Assembly: GCA_033549065.1 (NCBI GenBank) | Contig: JAWSUE010000006.1 | Location: 89,016 to 153,015, forward strand | Length of the DNA: 64,000 nt | Origin: Bacillota bacterium | GTDB lineage: Bacteria > Bacillota > Dethiobacteria > DTU022 | Reading direction: 5' to 3' | Part shown: in pieces, positions 1 to 7,751 of the stretch | Layout of the letters: every line of letters starts with the position of its first letter | Position numbering within the stretch: the first letter of the stretch is position 1 | Position numbers and translations under genes: made by a program | The notes under the pieces: generated by a model | Seen by the model: only the letters and a program-made list of their open reading frames with translations | The model's database searches: none | What the model was told of the DNA's origin: nothing

Positions 1-2
1 TC

Positions 3-560
3 GATTACCGTAGTGAGGATAAGATTTACGCCAAAGTATTTTTAACTCCTATTGAAAAAACATATTTTAGACAGGGAACTGATAAAAGACTCAGTATCGA
101 TACCAGGTGGGGCAAATTTGGTTTTTTGGTCTGCTACGACCTTTGCTATGTTGAACTTCCACGTCAGTATGCTTTTATTGACAACGTTGATGCCATAGTG
201 ACTATCGCTGCCTGGCGCTCTCAGGCAATCAGGGAATATTCTAACATGAATATCCGGACCGACCACTATTATGGATTTCTATGGGATCTGATGAATTCAT
301 CAAAGGCTGCGTACAATCAGGTCTGGAGCCTCGGTATTAACTGGGTCGGGCGTCATCAAAAAGGCAAGGAATACTTTTGGGGGGGAAGCGGAATATGGGC
401 CCCCTCGGGGATGAAACTTCTTCAGGCATCTAACATTAACGAGGAACTGTTGATTATCAGAAACGTTGACATTAAAGAGCAGAGCATTAAAGAAAAAGAT
501 GATTTTAATTACCGTATAGACTTCGAACATTTTTACCGTAATCTTGTCTACAAAGATTAA
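3..560 (+). CDS. Nitrilase-superfamily (carbon-nitrogen) hydrolase, 3' part
   Basis: Open from the left window edge in one frame to the TAA at 558-560, so the 5' end lies outside the window; 185 residues are visible. The stretch GKFGFLVCYDLCY contains the nucleophile Cys of the nitrilase family (Cys44 of the visible part) and the upstream YAK (Lys11), followed by a conserved E..YF..G, fits the catalytic Lys segment. The catalytic Glu would lie off the window. Members hydrolyse amides or nitriles in the cytoplasm; the substrate cannot be told here. It ends 200 bases before the MttB genes and may belong to the same quaternary-amine locus, but the sigma-54 promoter in between suggests a separate transcript. 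Family sure, specificity unknown. Confidence 0.8.
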   Translation, partial: DYRSEDKIYAKVFLTPIEKTYFRQGTDKRLSIDTRWGKFGFLVCYDLCYVELPRQYAFIDNVDAIVTIAAWRSQAIREYSNMNIRTDHYYGFLWDLMNSSKAAYNQVWSLGINWVGRHQKGKEYFWGGSGIWAPSGMKLLQASNINEELLIIRNVDIKEQSIKEKDDFNYRIDFEHFYRNLVYKD

Positions 561-674
561 CTCCCTACTATAATAATTTTGCATATTTGATAAGTATTTT
601 TAAAAGTGCACACCATTAATTCCCATTTTGCCTCTATCCCCTTTATTTTTAGCTCTATATTGATTTCTTAAATC

Positions 675-690
675 TGGCATTAATATTGCT
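675..690 (+). promoter_or_regulatory. Sigma-54 (-24/-12) promoter of the mttB operon
   Basis: TGGCAT at 675-680 and TTGCT at 686-690 give GG and GC dinucleotides separated by exactly ten bases, matching the sigma-54 consensus TGGCAC-N5-TTGCW. Transcription would start near 701, leaving about 60 bases of leader before the ATG at 760, which has its own ribosome site (AAAGGAGA, 745-752). A sigma-54 activator gene lies at 7752-9569. No upstream activator site stands out between 561 and 675. Confidence 0.75.
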
Positions 691-759
691 TAAATATTAA
701 TTGTCACTTAAAAGTATATTTATAGAACAGTAAAAACCGCGAAAAAAGGAGAATTTTTA

Positions 760-2202
760 ATGTTTAAGCACTGGAAAGGCAGCAACCTTAGAGTTCTTTC
801 CGAAAAAGATATCACTGCAATCCATGAAGCAACAGTGAACCTGTTAGAAAATACCGGAATTAAAATGCATAATGATCGCGCCAGGCAAATTTTTTCTGAT
901 CACCATGCGAAGGTGGATCATGATAATCAGATCGTAAAAATTCCCCGGTCGATGCTTGAAGAAGCTATTGATTCAACACCTTCTTCGTTAGTCCTTTGCG
1001 GAAGGGAAGAGAAAAATGACCTTATTCTTGAAGGTGCCAATGTATACTTAGGAACCGGGGGAACCGTCCTCAACACACTCGATCTTGAAAATGGCAGGAA
1101 GCGTCTTACTGAGGTTAAAGATGTGGCAGGTTATGCAAAGCTGGCAGATGCTTTAGATAATATTGCTTTTTTTGTAATCAATTGCTACCCCAGCGATGTT
1201 AAAACAGAAAATGTTGATATTAATCGCTTCTATCATGCGCTGGCCAATACTTCAAAGCATGTGATGGGTGGCATCTACACCATGGAAGGTTTACTGGCAG
1301 TGATCGAAATGGCAGAACAGATAGCCGGTGGATCAGAAAAACTGCGCCAACGCCCCTTTGTCTCCTTTATTACACTAATGATGAGCCCACTAGTTATGGA
1401 AGTAACCTATACCGATTTTTTAATTGAAATCGCCAGAAGAGGTCTCCCCGTAGCCACTCCCTCAGAACCTCTGGCCGGGGCGAATTCACCGGTTACCCTG
1501 GCAGGAACGATCACTTTAAATAATGCAGAATCGCTGGGTGGACTTGTTCTGGCGCAACTGGTGAACAAAGGCACTCCGACAATCTATGGATCAACATCCA
1601 GTATCATGGATATGCGCACCGGGACCTATATGGCTGGAAGTATTGAGTCAGCTTTGATAAACGCCGGATGCGCTCAAATGGCCCAATATTATAAAATACC
1701 TGTTTATGGTACAGGCGGCATGTCCGATTCAAAAGTTGTTGATGCCCAGGCCGGTTATGAAAGCGCAAACACAGCGATGGTGGTGGCTCTTTCAGGATGC
1801 AACTACATCCACGATGCATTCGGTCTTCTGGAATTCTGCACAACTCTTTCCTATGAAAAAATGGTTATTGACAACGATTCCGTTGGTATGATTCTTCGGG
1901 CTGTTCGTGGTATAAAGGTCGACAAGGAAACTATCGCAAACGAAGTTATTTCAGATGTTGGTCCGGGAGGTCATTTTCTGGATCACCCCCACACGGTCAA
2001 ACATGTCCGGGAAGAGTTTTATTTTCCCCGCCTCTCCGACCGACAGCAGCGCAGCGTATGGGCTGAAGAAGGCTCGAAAGATACATTCGAGAGAGCACGT
2101 GAAAAAGCAAAAGAGATCCTTGCCGGCCAAAAAGCACCGGGATTTTCTGAAGACCTTGAAAATCTTCTATTTTCCAGGAACAGGGGACTAAAAAAACTTT
2201 AG
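760..2202 (+). CDS. MttB-family methyltransferase (non-pyrrolysine), paralogue 1
   Basis: 480 residues, the usual length of the trimethylamine methyltransferase MttB superfamily. Family hallmarks are the early GTGGTVLN segment, ARRGLPVATPSEPLAGANSPVTLAG in the middle (read in parts) and the C-terminal VGPGGHFLDHPHT. The archaeal and some bacterial MttB enzymes need an in-frame amber codon read as pyrrolysine; this frame runs uninterrupted to its terminal TAG, so it belongs to the wider non-pyrrolysine group, which includes glycine betaine, proline betaine and carnitine demethylases that pass a methyl group to a corrinoid protein. The start at 760 is set by AAAGGAGA. It is followed three codons later by a paralogue and then by a betaine-type ABC transporter. 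No corrinoid protein gene is present in the window. Substrate inferred from context only. Confidence 0.88.
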   Translation: MFKHWKGSNLRVLSEKDITAIHEATVNLLENTGIKMHNDRARQIFSDHHAKVDHDNQIVKIPRSMLEEAIDSTPSSLVLCGREEKNDLILEGANVYLGTGGTVLNTLDLENGRKRLTEVKDVAGYAKLADALDNIAFFVINCYPSDVKTENVDINRFYHALANTSKHVMGGIYTMEGLLAVIEMAEQIAGGSEKLRQRPFVSFITLMMSPLVMEVTYTDFLIEIARRGLPVATPSEPLAGANSPVTLAGTITLNNAESLGGLVLAQLVNKGTPTIYGSTSSIMDMRTGTYMAGSIESALINAGCAQMAQYYKIPVYGTGGMSDSKVVDAQAGYESANTAMVVALSGCNYIHDAFGLLEFCTTLSYEKMVIDNDSVGMILRAVRGIKVDKETIANEVISDVGPGGHFLDHPHTVKHVREEFYFPRLSDRQQRSVWAEEGSKDTFERAREKAKEILAGQKAPGFSEDLENLLFSRNRGLKKL

Positions 2203-2220
2203 TTATTGGGAGGTTTTATT

Positions 2221-3669
2221 TTGTTAAAAGGTACCTATGCAAACTTCTATCAACCTCTTTCCATAAATGATATAAAGGCTATACACGAAGCTTCCATGCA
2301 GGTACTATCCAAATCCGGATTGCTTATTGATAATAAAAGAGCCCTGCAGTTATTTCATGAAAAAGGTGCTCGTGTGGACTTCACCCACAAACTGGTTCAA
2401 CTAGACGAGGATTGGGTGATGAAATACTTAAATAAGGCTCCGGCAAGGATTACTTTATATGGACGGGATGAGAATAATAATCTTGTGGTTGAACCGAACC
2501 GAGTTTATTTCGGCACCGGGGGAACGGCATTGAATATTCTTGACAGAAAATCCGGTAAGCGCAGACCTTCAGTTTCCAGTGATATTGCCGATATAGCCCG
2601 TCTCGTTGATGCTCTGCCAAATATTCACTGGTATTGTTTACCATTATATCCGAATGAATGCCCCAAAGAAGAAGTCGATATTGCCAGGTTTTATCACGGT
2701 TTGAAGAACACCGGCAAACATGTTATGGGTGGCATTTACGGTGGTAAAGAAGGAGCCAGGGATGTGATCCGGCTTGCTCAAATATTCGCCGGCGGTGAAG
2801 AAAATCTGCGGAATAATCCCTTGATCTCTGTTATATGCAGTACAATCAGCCCTTTAAAGATGGACACCCGCTATGTTGATTTTATCTTTGATCTTGTTAA
2901 TGCAGGAATTCCTATTGCTACTTCCTGTGCACCCATTGCCGGTGCCACCGCACCGGTTACCCTTGCCGGCAGTCTGGTCCAGATAAATGCGGAGGCTATT
3001 TGCGGCATATTATTGACCCAGGTTATTAAAGAAAGCGCTCCTGCACTTTACAGCACTGTTCCCACTACTGCAAACATGAAAAACATGGATTTTCTCTTCG
3101 GGGCGGTGGAAAACGGTATTATGAATGCGGCCTGTGCGCAGCTGGCTTCCTTTTACAACCTGCCTATGTACTCAACCGGTGGAGTTACCGAGTCCAAAAT
3201 TTTCGATATCCAAAACGGTTATGAAAAGTGTATGAATAACCTTCTGCCGGCGATAGCCGGAGCTCAGCTGATACATAATGCAGCCGGTCAAATCGATAGT
3301 AGTATGACAGTCGCCTATGAACAATATGTCCTCGATGATGAAATAATTGGTATGGCCCTTCGTGTAATGGAGGGAATTCGCATCACTTCTGACACCCTTG
3401 CATTGGAAGAAATATGTAAAGTTGGCCCGGGTGGCAACTATCTGGCATCTGATCATACCGTAAGAAATATGCGCCATGAACTCTTTATGCCAAAAGTCGC
3501 AGTTCGGACAAATTATGCAGCCTGGTTACGAGAAGGGAAAAGGAATGCTATCGATTTTGCCCGCGAAATAACCGATCAAATATTAGAAGATCATTATGCT
3601 CAATCGCTGCCTGAAAATACGGAGAGCGAAATTTTTATGAATTACCCGTTTCTGAAAGAAGGTGAATGA
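2221..3669 (+). CDS. MttB-family methyltransferase (non-pyrrolysine), paralogue 2
   Basis: Starts at TTG 2221, placed by GGGAGG at 2208-2213; an in-frame TTG at 2206 would put the ribosome site inside the gene. The 482-residue product is clearly homologous to its neighbour: both have GTGGTALN/VLN, an identical KHVMGGIY segment, PVTLAG, and a C-terminal VGPGGNYLASDHT. The frame has no internal stop, so no pyrrolysine is needed. Two adjacent, diverged MttB proteins could act on different methylated amines or form a heteromer; neither can be decided from sequence. Co-transcribed with paralogue 1 (18-base gap) from the sigma-54 promoter. Confidence 0.87.
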   Translation: MLKGTYANFYQPLSINDIKAIHEASMQVLSKSGLLIDNKRALQLFHEKGARVDFTHKLVQLDEDWVMKYLNKAPARITLYGRDENNNLVVEPNRVYFGTGGTALNILDRKSGKRRPSVSSDIADIARLVDALPNIHWYCLPLYPNECPKEEVDIARFYHGLKNTGKHVMGGIYGGKEGARDVIRLAQIFAGGEENLRNNPLISVICSTISPLKMDTRYVDFIFDLVNAGIPIATSCAPIAGATAPVTLAGSLVQINAEAICGILLTQVIKESAPALYSTVPTTANMKNMDFLFGAVENGIMNAACAQLASFYNLPMYSTGGVTESKIFDIQNGYEKCMNNLLPAIAGAQLIHNAAGQIDSSMTVAYEQYVLDDEIIGMALRVMEGIRITSDTLALEEICKVGPGGNYLASDHTVRNMRHELFMPKVAVRTNYAAWLREGKRNAIDFAREITDQILEDHYAQSLPENTESEIFMNYPFLKEGE

Positions 3670-3780
3670 AATAAGCATCTATTATTAAAAAATGGATTCT
3701 AAGAGTCTCTCATATGCTCTGCAAGCGTCTGGTTGCATAAATTGTGGTCTCTTCGTAAATACTTCTTAATCGGCAATATA

Positions 3781-3806
3781 CTGCAGATATGCTTGCATAT
3801 ATGCAG
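3781..3806. promoter_or_regulatory. 26-bp near-perfect palindrome between mttB and transporter genes
   Basis: CTGCAGATATGC, two bases, then GCATATATGCAG: 11 of 12 positions pair. It sits in the 374-base gap 3670-4043, which otherwise holds no convincing gene. It is not followed by a T-run, so an operator or activator site is likelier than a terminator. No sigma-54 promoter with correct spacing is present in this gap; a TATAAT at 3853-3858 lacks a good -35. Confidence 0.4.
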
Positions 3807-4043
3807 TTTGTGCATGATTTGTGTATATGAGATGATTGTCTTACAGTTTAATTATAATCAGCAAATAAACAATATATCGCATAAAAGTCAAATTATCCTC
3901 GCAGTTTTATTCTTAACTGGTTATTCCTTTTTCTGGGTTATATCTCTGACACAGATCTAGCGACTTTAGTTTAACCAAGTCAGTTCTAATATTTTTCAAT
4001 CGTTTGTACCTCATATAAAACGGGGAGGGTGGTTCAAAGGTAA

Positions 4044-4781
4044 ATGGCAGAGCAACTTATTTTGCTTGGCAGCAAAATGTACTGTACATTTTCAAACTTC
4101 ATAGTTCAGCAAACTATGGCAACTCCGTCGACTTTTTCGAGAGTCATTATTTATTTACAAAGGCGAAGCGACTTAGTTTGGGAATTGATGGTTGAGCACA
4201 TCTGGTTAGTGCTGGTTTCAATCGGTATTGCTGTGGTTATATCGGTGATTGTTGGAGTAATGATCAGCTATAAAAGCAGTCTGGCTGTTTCCGTCCTCAC
4301 AGTATGCCAGATTCTAATGACCATACCCAGTATGGCTATGTTGGCTTTTATGGTTCCCCTGTTTGGGATCGGTTTCACCACCGGGGTGGTGGCTTTAATT
4401 CTTTACAGTTTGCTGCCGATTGTGCGCAATACTTACACGGGGATTAAAGAGATAAGCCCGGCGATAGTTGAATCTGCAGTTGCCATGGGCATGACTGAAT
4501 GGCGGGTTTTAACAAAAATTAAGATTCCGCTGGCCAGGCCGGTGATCATGGCGGGTATTCGCACGGCGACAGTTATGATCGTCGGTATTGGAGCTATTGC
4601 TGCTTATGTTGGCGCCGGAGGGCTGGGCGAGTTAATATTTCAGGGTATTTCGCGTTCCAACGAACCGATGATCATCGTCGGAGCTTTGGGTGTGTCAATT
4701 ATAGCCCTGGCTTTTGATTTTATTTTATCATGGGGTGAACGGAAGCTGATTGCCATTGGTAAAACGGGGGAGGCTAAGTAA
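4044..4781 (+). CDS. Betaine/choline-type ABC transporter permease (OpuCB-like)
   Basis: 245-residue integral membrane protein with about five hydrophobic segments and the binding-protein-dependent permease loop around SAVAMGMTEWRVLTKIKIPLA (EAA-type motif that docks the ATPase). It belongs to the OpuC/ProW family that imports glycine betaine, choline, carnitine or proline betaine. The first ATG after GGGAGGG (4023-4029) is used; a purine-rich AAAGG also precedes it, and the first roughly 40 residues before the first membrane span are unusually long, so a later start is possible. Its TAA shares one base with the ATG of the ATPase gene. Context next to MttB enzymes suggests nutrient uptake as well as or instead of osmoprotection. 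Confidence 0.87.
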   Translation: MAEQLILLGSKMYCTFSNFIVQQTMATPSTFSRVIIYLQRRSDLVWELMVEHIWLVLVSIGIAVVISVIVGVMISYKSSLAVSVLTVCQILMTIPSMAMLAFMVPLFGIGFTTGVVALILYSLLPIVRNTYTGIKEISPAIVESAVAMGMTEWRVLTKIKIPLARPVIMAGIRTATVMIVGIGAIAAYVGAGGLGELIFQGISRSNEPMIIVGALGVSIIALAFDFILSWGERKLIAIGKTGEAK

Positions 4782-5893
4782 TGATAAAACTGGAAGGCTT
4801 AACAAAAAAATTCCCGGGTTTACAAAACCCTGCGGTTAATAACCTGGACCTTGAAGTAAAAGAGGGAGATATTTGTGTATTAGTCGGACCTTCAGGATGC
4901 GGCAAAACAACAACGATGAAGATGATTAACCGCATCCATGAGCCTACAAGCGGTTCGATTCATATTAACGGAAAAGATGCTTTGAAAATGAGCCCTATCA
5001 AGCTCCGCCTCGATATCGGTTACGTGATCCAGGAAATTGGCCTTTTCCCGCACCACACTATCGAAGAAAATGTGGCTACAGTACCAAACGAAAAAAAATG
5101 GCCAAAAGAGAAAACCAAAAAGAAAGTAGCTGAAATGCTAACCCTGGTTGGTCTCGATCCGGAGATCTATGGAAAACGCTATCCATCAGCACTGAGCGGT
5201 GGCCAGCGACAGCGTGTTGGCGTAGCCAGGGCCATGGCTTCCGACCCGCCAATTATGCTGATGGATGAACCTTTTGGAGCAGTTGATCCAATTACCAGGG
5301 CTCGCTTGCAAAATGAATTTTTAAGGATTCAGGAAAGAATCAGCAAGACCATTGTTTTTGTTACCCATGATATCGACGAAGCGATCAAGATGGGAGATAC
5401 CATTGCTGTCATGCAGGAGGGGAAATTAATTCAACACGCTACACCAAATGACTTGCTCAGTACTCCTGCCAATGAATTCGTGGCCAACCTGGTAGGCCGT
5501 AACCGCTCAATTAAAAGGCTTCACCTAATACGCATACGTGAAATTTTAAAAGATGTTGATCGCATGAAACCAGCCACCGAAGATATGCCGCTGGATGATT
5601 TGAAGAAGAGGCTGGAAGAAAGCGAAGTGCGTTCCGTGATGGTTGTTAATCGGGATAATCGGTTAAAAGGAATCATCAGTGTTGCTGATCTGAAGCGGAA
5701 AGCGGGTGAAGTGGCTGCCGATTATATCCAGGAGGTCGATCACTCTGTAACCAGCGATGCCACATTGAACGATGCTTTGTCGGTGATGCTCGAATGCGGC
5801 GAGGGTTTTGTAGCAGTGGTTAACGAAGATGACCAGTACCAGGGAACTATAACCTTGGGTGATCTGCTGAATGTTGTGAAGGAGGATGTGTAA
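4781..5893 (+). CDS. Betaine/choline-type ABC transporter ATPase with CBS domains (OpuCA-like)
   Basis: 370 residues. The nucleotide-binding domain has Walker A GPSGCGKTT (about residues 37-45), the signature LSGGQRQR and Walker B IMLMDEP; the switch His follows in VTHD. The C-terminal third (from about residue 270) forms a pair of CBS domains, the part that in OpuA/OpuC proteins senses ionic strength or cyclic di-AMP. The presence of both CBS repeats means the uptake system is probably still gated by osmotic or nucleotide signals despite its catabolic neighbours. It overlaps the preceding permease stop by one base and is followed after three bases by the second permease. Confidence 0.9.
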   Translation: MIKLEGLTKKFPGLQNPAVNNLDLEVKEGDICVLVGPSGCGKTTTMKMINRIHEPTSGSIHINGKDALKMSPIKLRLDIGYVIQEIGLFPHHTIEENVATVPNEKKWPKEKTKKKVAEMLTLVGLDPEIYGKRYPSALSGGQRQRVGVARAMASDPPIMLMDEPFGAVDPITRARLQNEFLRIQERISKTIVFVTHDIDEAIKMGDTIAVMQEGKLIQHATPNDLLSTPANEFVANLVGRNRSIKRLHLIRIREILKDVDRMKPATEDMPLDDLKKRLEESEVRSVMVVNRDNRLKGIISVADLKRKAGEVAADYIQEVDHSVTSDATLNDALSVMLECGEGFVAVVNEDDQYQGTITLGDLLNVVKEDV

Positions 5894-5896
5894 ACC

Positions 5897-6622
5897 ATGA
5901 CTAAACAGCTATGGCGCTGGGTCATCCTCCCGCTGATTTTGATCTCCATCGGCGTGGTTATCGTTGTTTACACGGTTAATAATCCCACCGATTCCCTGGT
6001 TGCTCGTGCCCTTACCTACAACAATGTTTTAAAGGGGCTGCGGGAGCATCTGCAATTGATGGTTGTTTCGATGTTTGGCGCTATTATTTTCGGTATTTTA
6101 GTAGGCATTATGCTTTCAAGGCCTAAACTTTATTATCTTGGTCGTGGAGTAGAAAATGTCGTCAACGTGGGTCAAACTATTCCAAGCCTGGCGATCCTGG
6201 CTCTCTTTTTTACTATTTTGGGACTCGGTTTCAGGGTGGCTGTATTCGCGCTGTTTCTCTATTCCATCTTACCGATCCTGCGCAACACTTTTGCCGGTAT
6301 TATCAATGTCCCGAAAAGTATAATTGAATCGGCAGTAGGCATGGGTATGAGTCCTTTTCGGGTCCTCACAAAGATAGAACTGCCGCTTGCCTTCCCAATT
6401 ATCGTGGCCGGAATCAGAACCGCGATTGTGGTCAATGTCGGTGCAGCTACACTTGCCACCTTTATCGGTGGTGGCGGCTTCGGAGACCTTATCGTAACCG
6501 GCCTCTCACTGCGCCGGGATATGATTGTCTTTACCGGTGCCGGACTGGCGGCGCTTACCGCTATCATTCTTGATTATTATATTGCCAGAATTGAAGAAAA
6601 CCTGGTTAAGTGGGTTGGTTAA
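5897..6622 (+). CDS. Betaine/choline-type ABC transporter permease (OpuCD-like)
   Basis: 241-residue membrane protein, second permease of the four-gene OpuC-type set. It shows the same layout as the permease at 4044 (shared SAVGMGMSPFRVLTKIELPLA versus SAVAMGMTEWRVLTKIKIPLA) and a C-terminal glycine-rich ATFIGGGGFGDLI segment. The two permeases presumably form a heterodimer in the cytoplasmic membrane around the OpuCA-like ATPase. Ribosome site GGAGG lies at the end of the ATPase gene. Confidence 0.88.
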   Translation: MTKQLWRWVILPLILISIGVVIVVYTVNNPTDSLVARALTYNNVLKGLREHLQLMVVSMFGAIIFGILVGIMLSRPKLYYLGRGVENVVNVGQTIPSLAILALFFTILGLGFRVAVFALFLYSILPILRNTFAGIINVPKSIIESAVGMGMSPFRVLTKIELPLAFPIIVAGIRTAIVVNVGAATLATFIGGGGFGDLIVTGLSLRRDMIVFTGAGLAALTAIILDYYIARIEENLVKWVG

Positions 6623-6677
6623 AATATAAATTTGGCTGTTTTCTTTAGTAGGTAAAATATAAGGGGGTATATGTTTT

Positions 6678-7613
6678 ATGACTTTGAAACGTTTTGCTTT
6701 ATTTTGCTTGATAGCGCTGATGATTGCCGGTTTATTTTTTGTAGCCGGCTGTCAGCCTGAAGATGAAACCGTTGATGTTACTGTTGTTGTCGGTTCAAAA
6801 GAATTTACCGAGTCTCTTATTCTAAGCCAGCTTGCAATCCTGGCGTTGGAAGATAAGGGGTTTACAGTAGTTGATGAGACAGGTCTCGGCGGCACCGTTA
6901 TAGCACGGGAAGCCCTTGAAGCAGGAGAAATTGATCTTTACTGGGAATACACCGGAACAGCTTTGGTAAATTATTTCGGTTTTGATGTTATTACAGACCC
7001 TGAAGAATGCTACCAGTTGGTAAAAGCAACCGATTTGGAGCAAAACGGACTGGTATGGCTCGATTACACTCAATATAATAATACATACGTTATTATGATG
7101 CGTCAGGCTGATGCCGAAGCCCTGGGAATTGCATCAATCAGTGACTTGGCAGCGGCAATCAACGAAGGCGTTGATGCGCCTGATCCGGGTAGTTGGATTT
7201 TTGGTAGTAACCATGAATATTCGACCCGTGACGATGGTTTTCCGGGTTTACTCGAGCACTATGGGTTTGAATTTGATAGTGTGGACGTTATGGATTATGG
7301 AATTCTTTACACAGCTTTGAGAGATGGAGATCTTGCTTGTGCTATGGGTTTTGGTACCGATGGACGAATAACTCCATTTAATTTAGTTATTCTCGAAGAT
7401 GACCAATACTTCCATCCGGTCTACAATAGTTCTCCTGTTATCCGTCAGGACAAATTAGAGGAGGCACCGCAAATTGCCGATATATTGAATCCCATAGCCA
7501 GTGCTCTTGACAATGAGAATATGTCGAATTTGAACCGGTTAGTTGATGAGGAAGATTACCTGCCCGAAGAAGTTGCCGAGGAGTGGTTACGAGAGCAGGG
7601 CTTTATTAACTAA
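6678..7613 (+). CDS. Betaine/choline-type substrate-binding lipoprotein (OpuCC-like)
   Basis: 311 residues with a signal peptide ending in a lipobox (VAGC, Cys25), so the mature protein is lipid-anchored outside the membrane. GSKEFTES near the start and DLYWEYTGTAL (about 90-100) are typical of the OpuAC/OsmF/OpuCC group whose aromatic residues hold the quaternary ammonium of betaine, choline or carnitine. Ribosome site AAGGGGG precedes ATG 6678. It closes the four-gene transporter operon and is followed by an intrinsic terminator. The exact ligand cannot be read from sequence. Confidence 0.88.
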   Translation: MTLKRFALFCLIALMIAGLFFVAGCQPEDETVDVTVVVGSKEFTESLILSQLAILALEDKGFTVVDETGLGGTVIAREALEAGEIDLYWEYTGTALVNYFGFDVITDPEECYQLVKATDLEQNGLVWLDYTQYNNTYVIMMRQADAEALGIASISDLAAAINEGVDAPDPGSWIFGSNHEYSTRDDGFPGLLEHYGFEFDSVDVMDYGILYTALRDGDLACAMGFGTDGRITPFNLVILEDDQYFHPVYNSSPVIRQDKLEEAPQIADILNPIASALDNENMSNLNRLVDEEDYLPEEVAEEWLREQGFIN

Positions 7614-7688
7614 CCATATTCATGATTTACCAAAATGAATTTTAAAAGACATTGCAGGTAAGTAATTAAGCAAGAAAACAGCCGTTTC

Positions 7689-7727
7689 AGGGGCAGGCAT
7701 TTAACAGGTGCTTGTCCCTGTTTTATA
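7689..7727 (+). terminator. Intrinsic terminator of the transporter operon
   Basis: Stem AGGGGCAGGCA (7689-7699) pairs along 11 positions, two of them G-T, with TGCTTGTCCCT (7709-7719); nine-base loop; followed by GTTTTATAG. It lies between the transporter operon and the convergent sigma-54 activator gene. Confidence 0.75.
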
Positions 7728-7751
7728 GTGACCTTAATGACATAAAAAGAA

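Noticed and set aside
760..2202. Pyrrolysine-containing MttB
   Set aside because: No internal TAG in frame in either paralogue, both full length, and no pyl genes in the window.
3733..3960. 75-codon open frame (TTG start) with two hydrophobic stretches
   Set aside because: No ribosome site, non-ATG start, A/T-rich composition that yields hydrophobic residues by chance, and it spans the 26-bp palindrome. Kept as non-coding.
3670..4043. Sigma-54 promoter for the transporter operon
   Set aside because: The nearest candidate (CGGCAATATACTGCA at 3770 on) has nine rather than ten bases between GG and GC.
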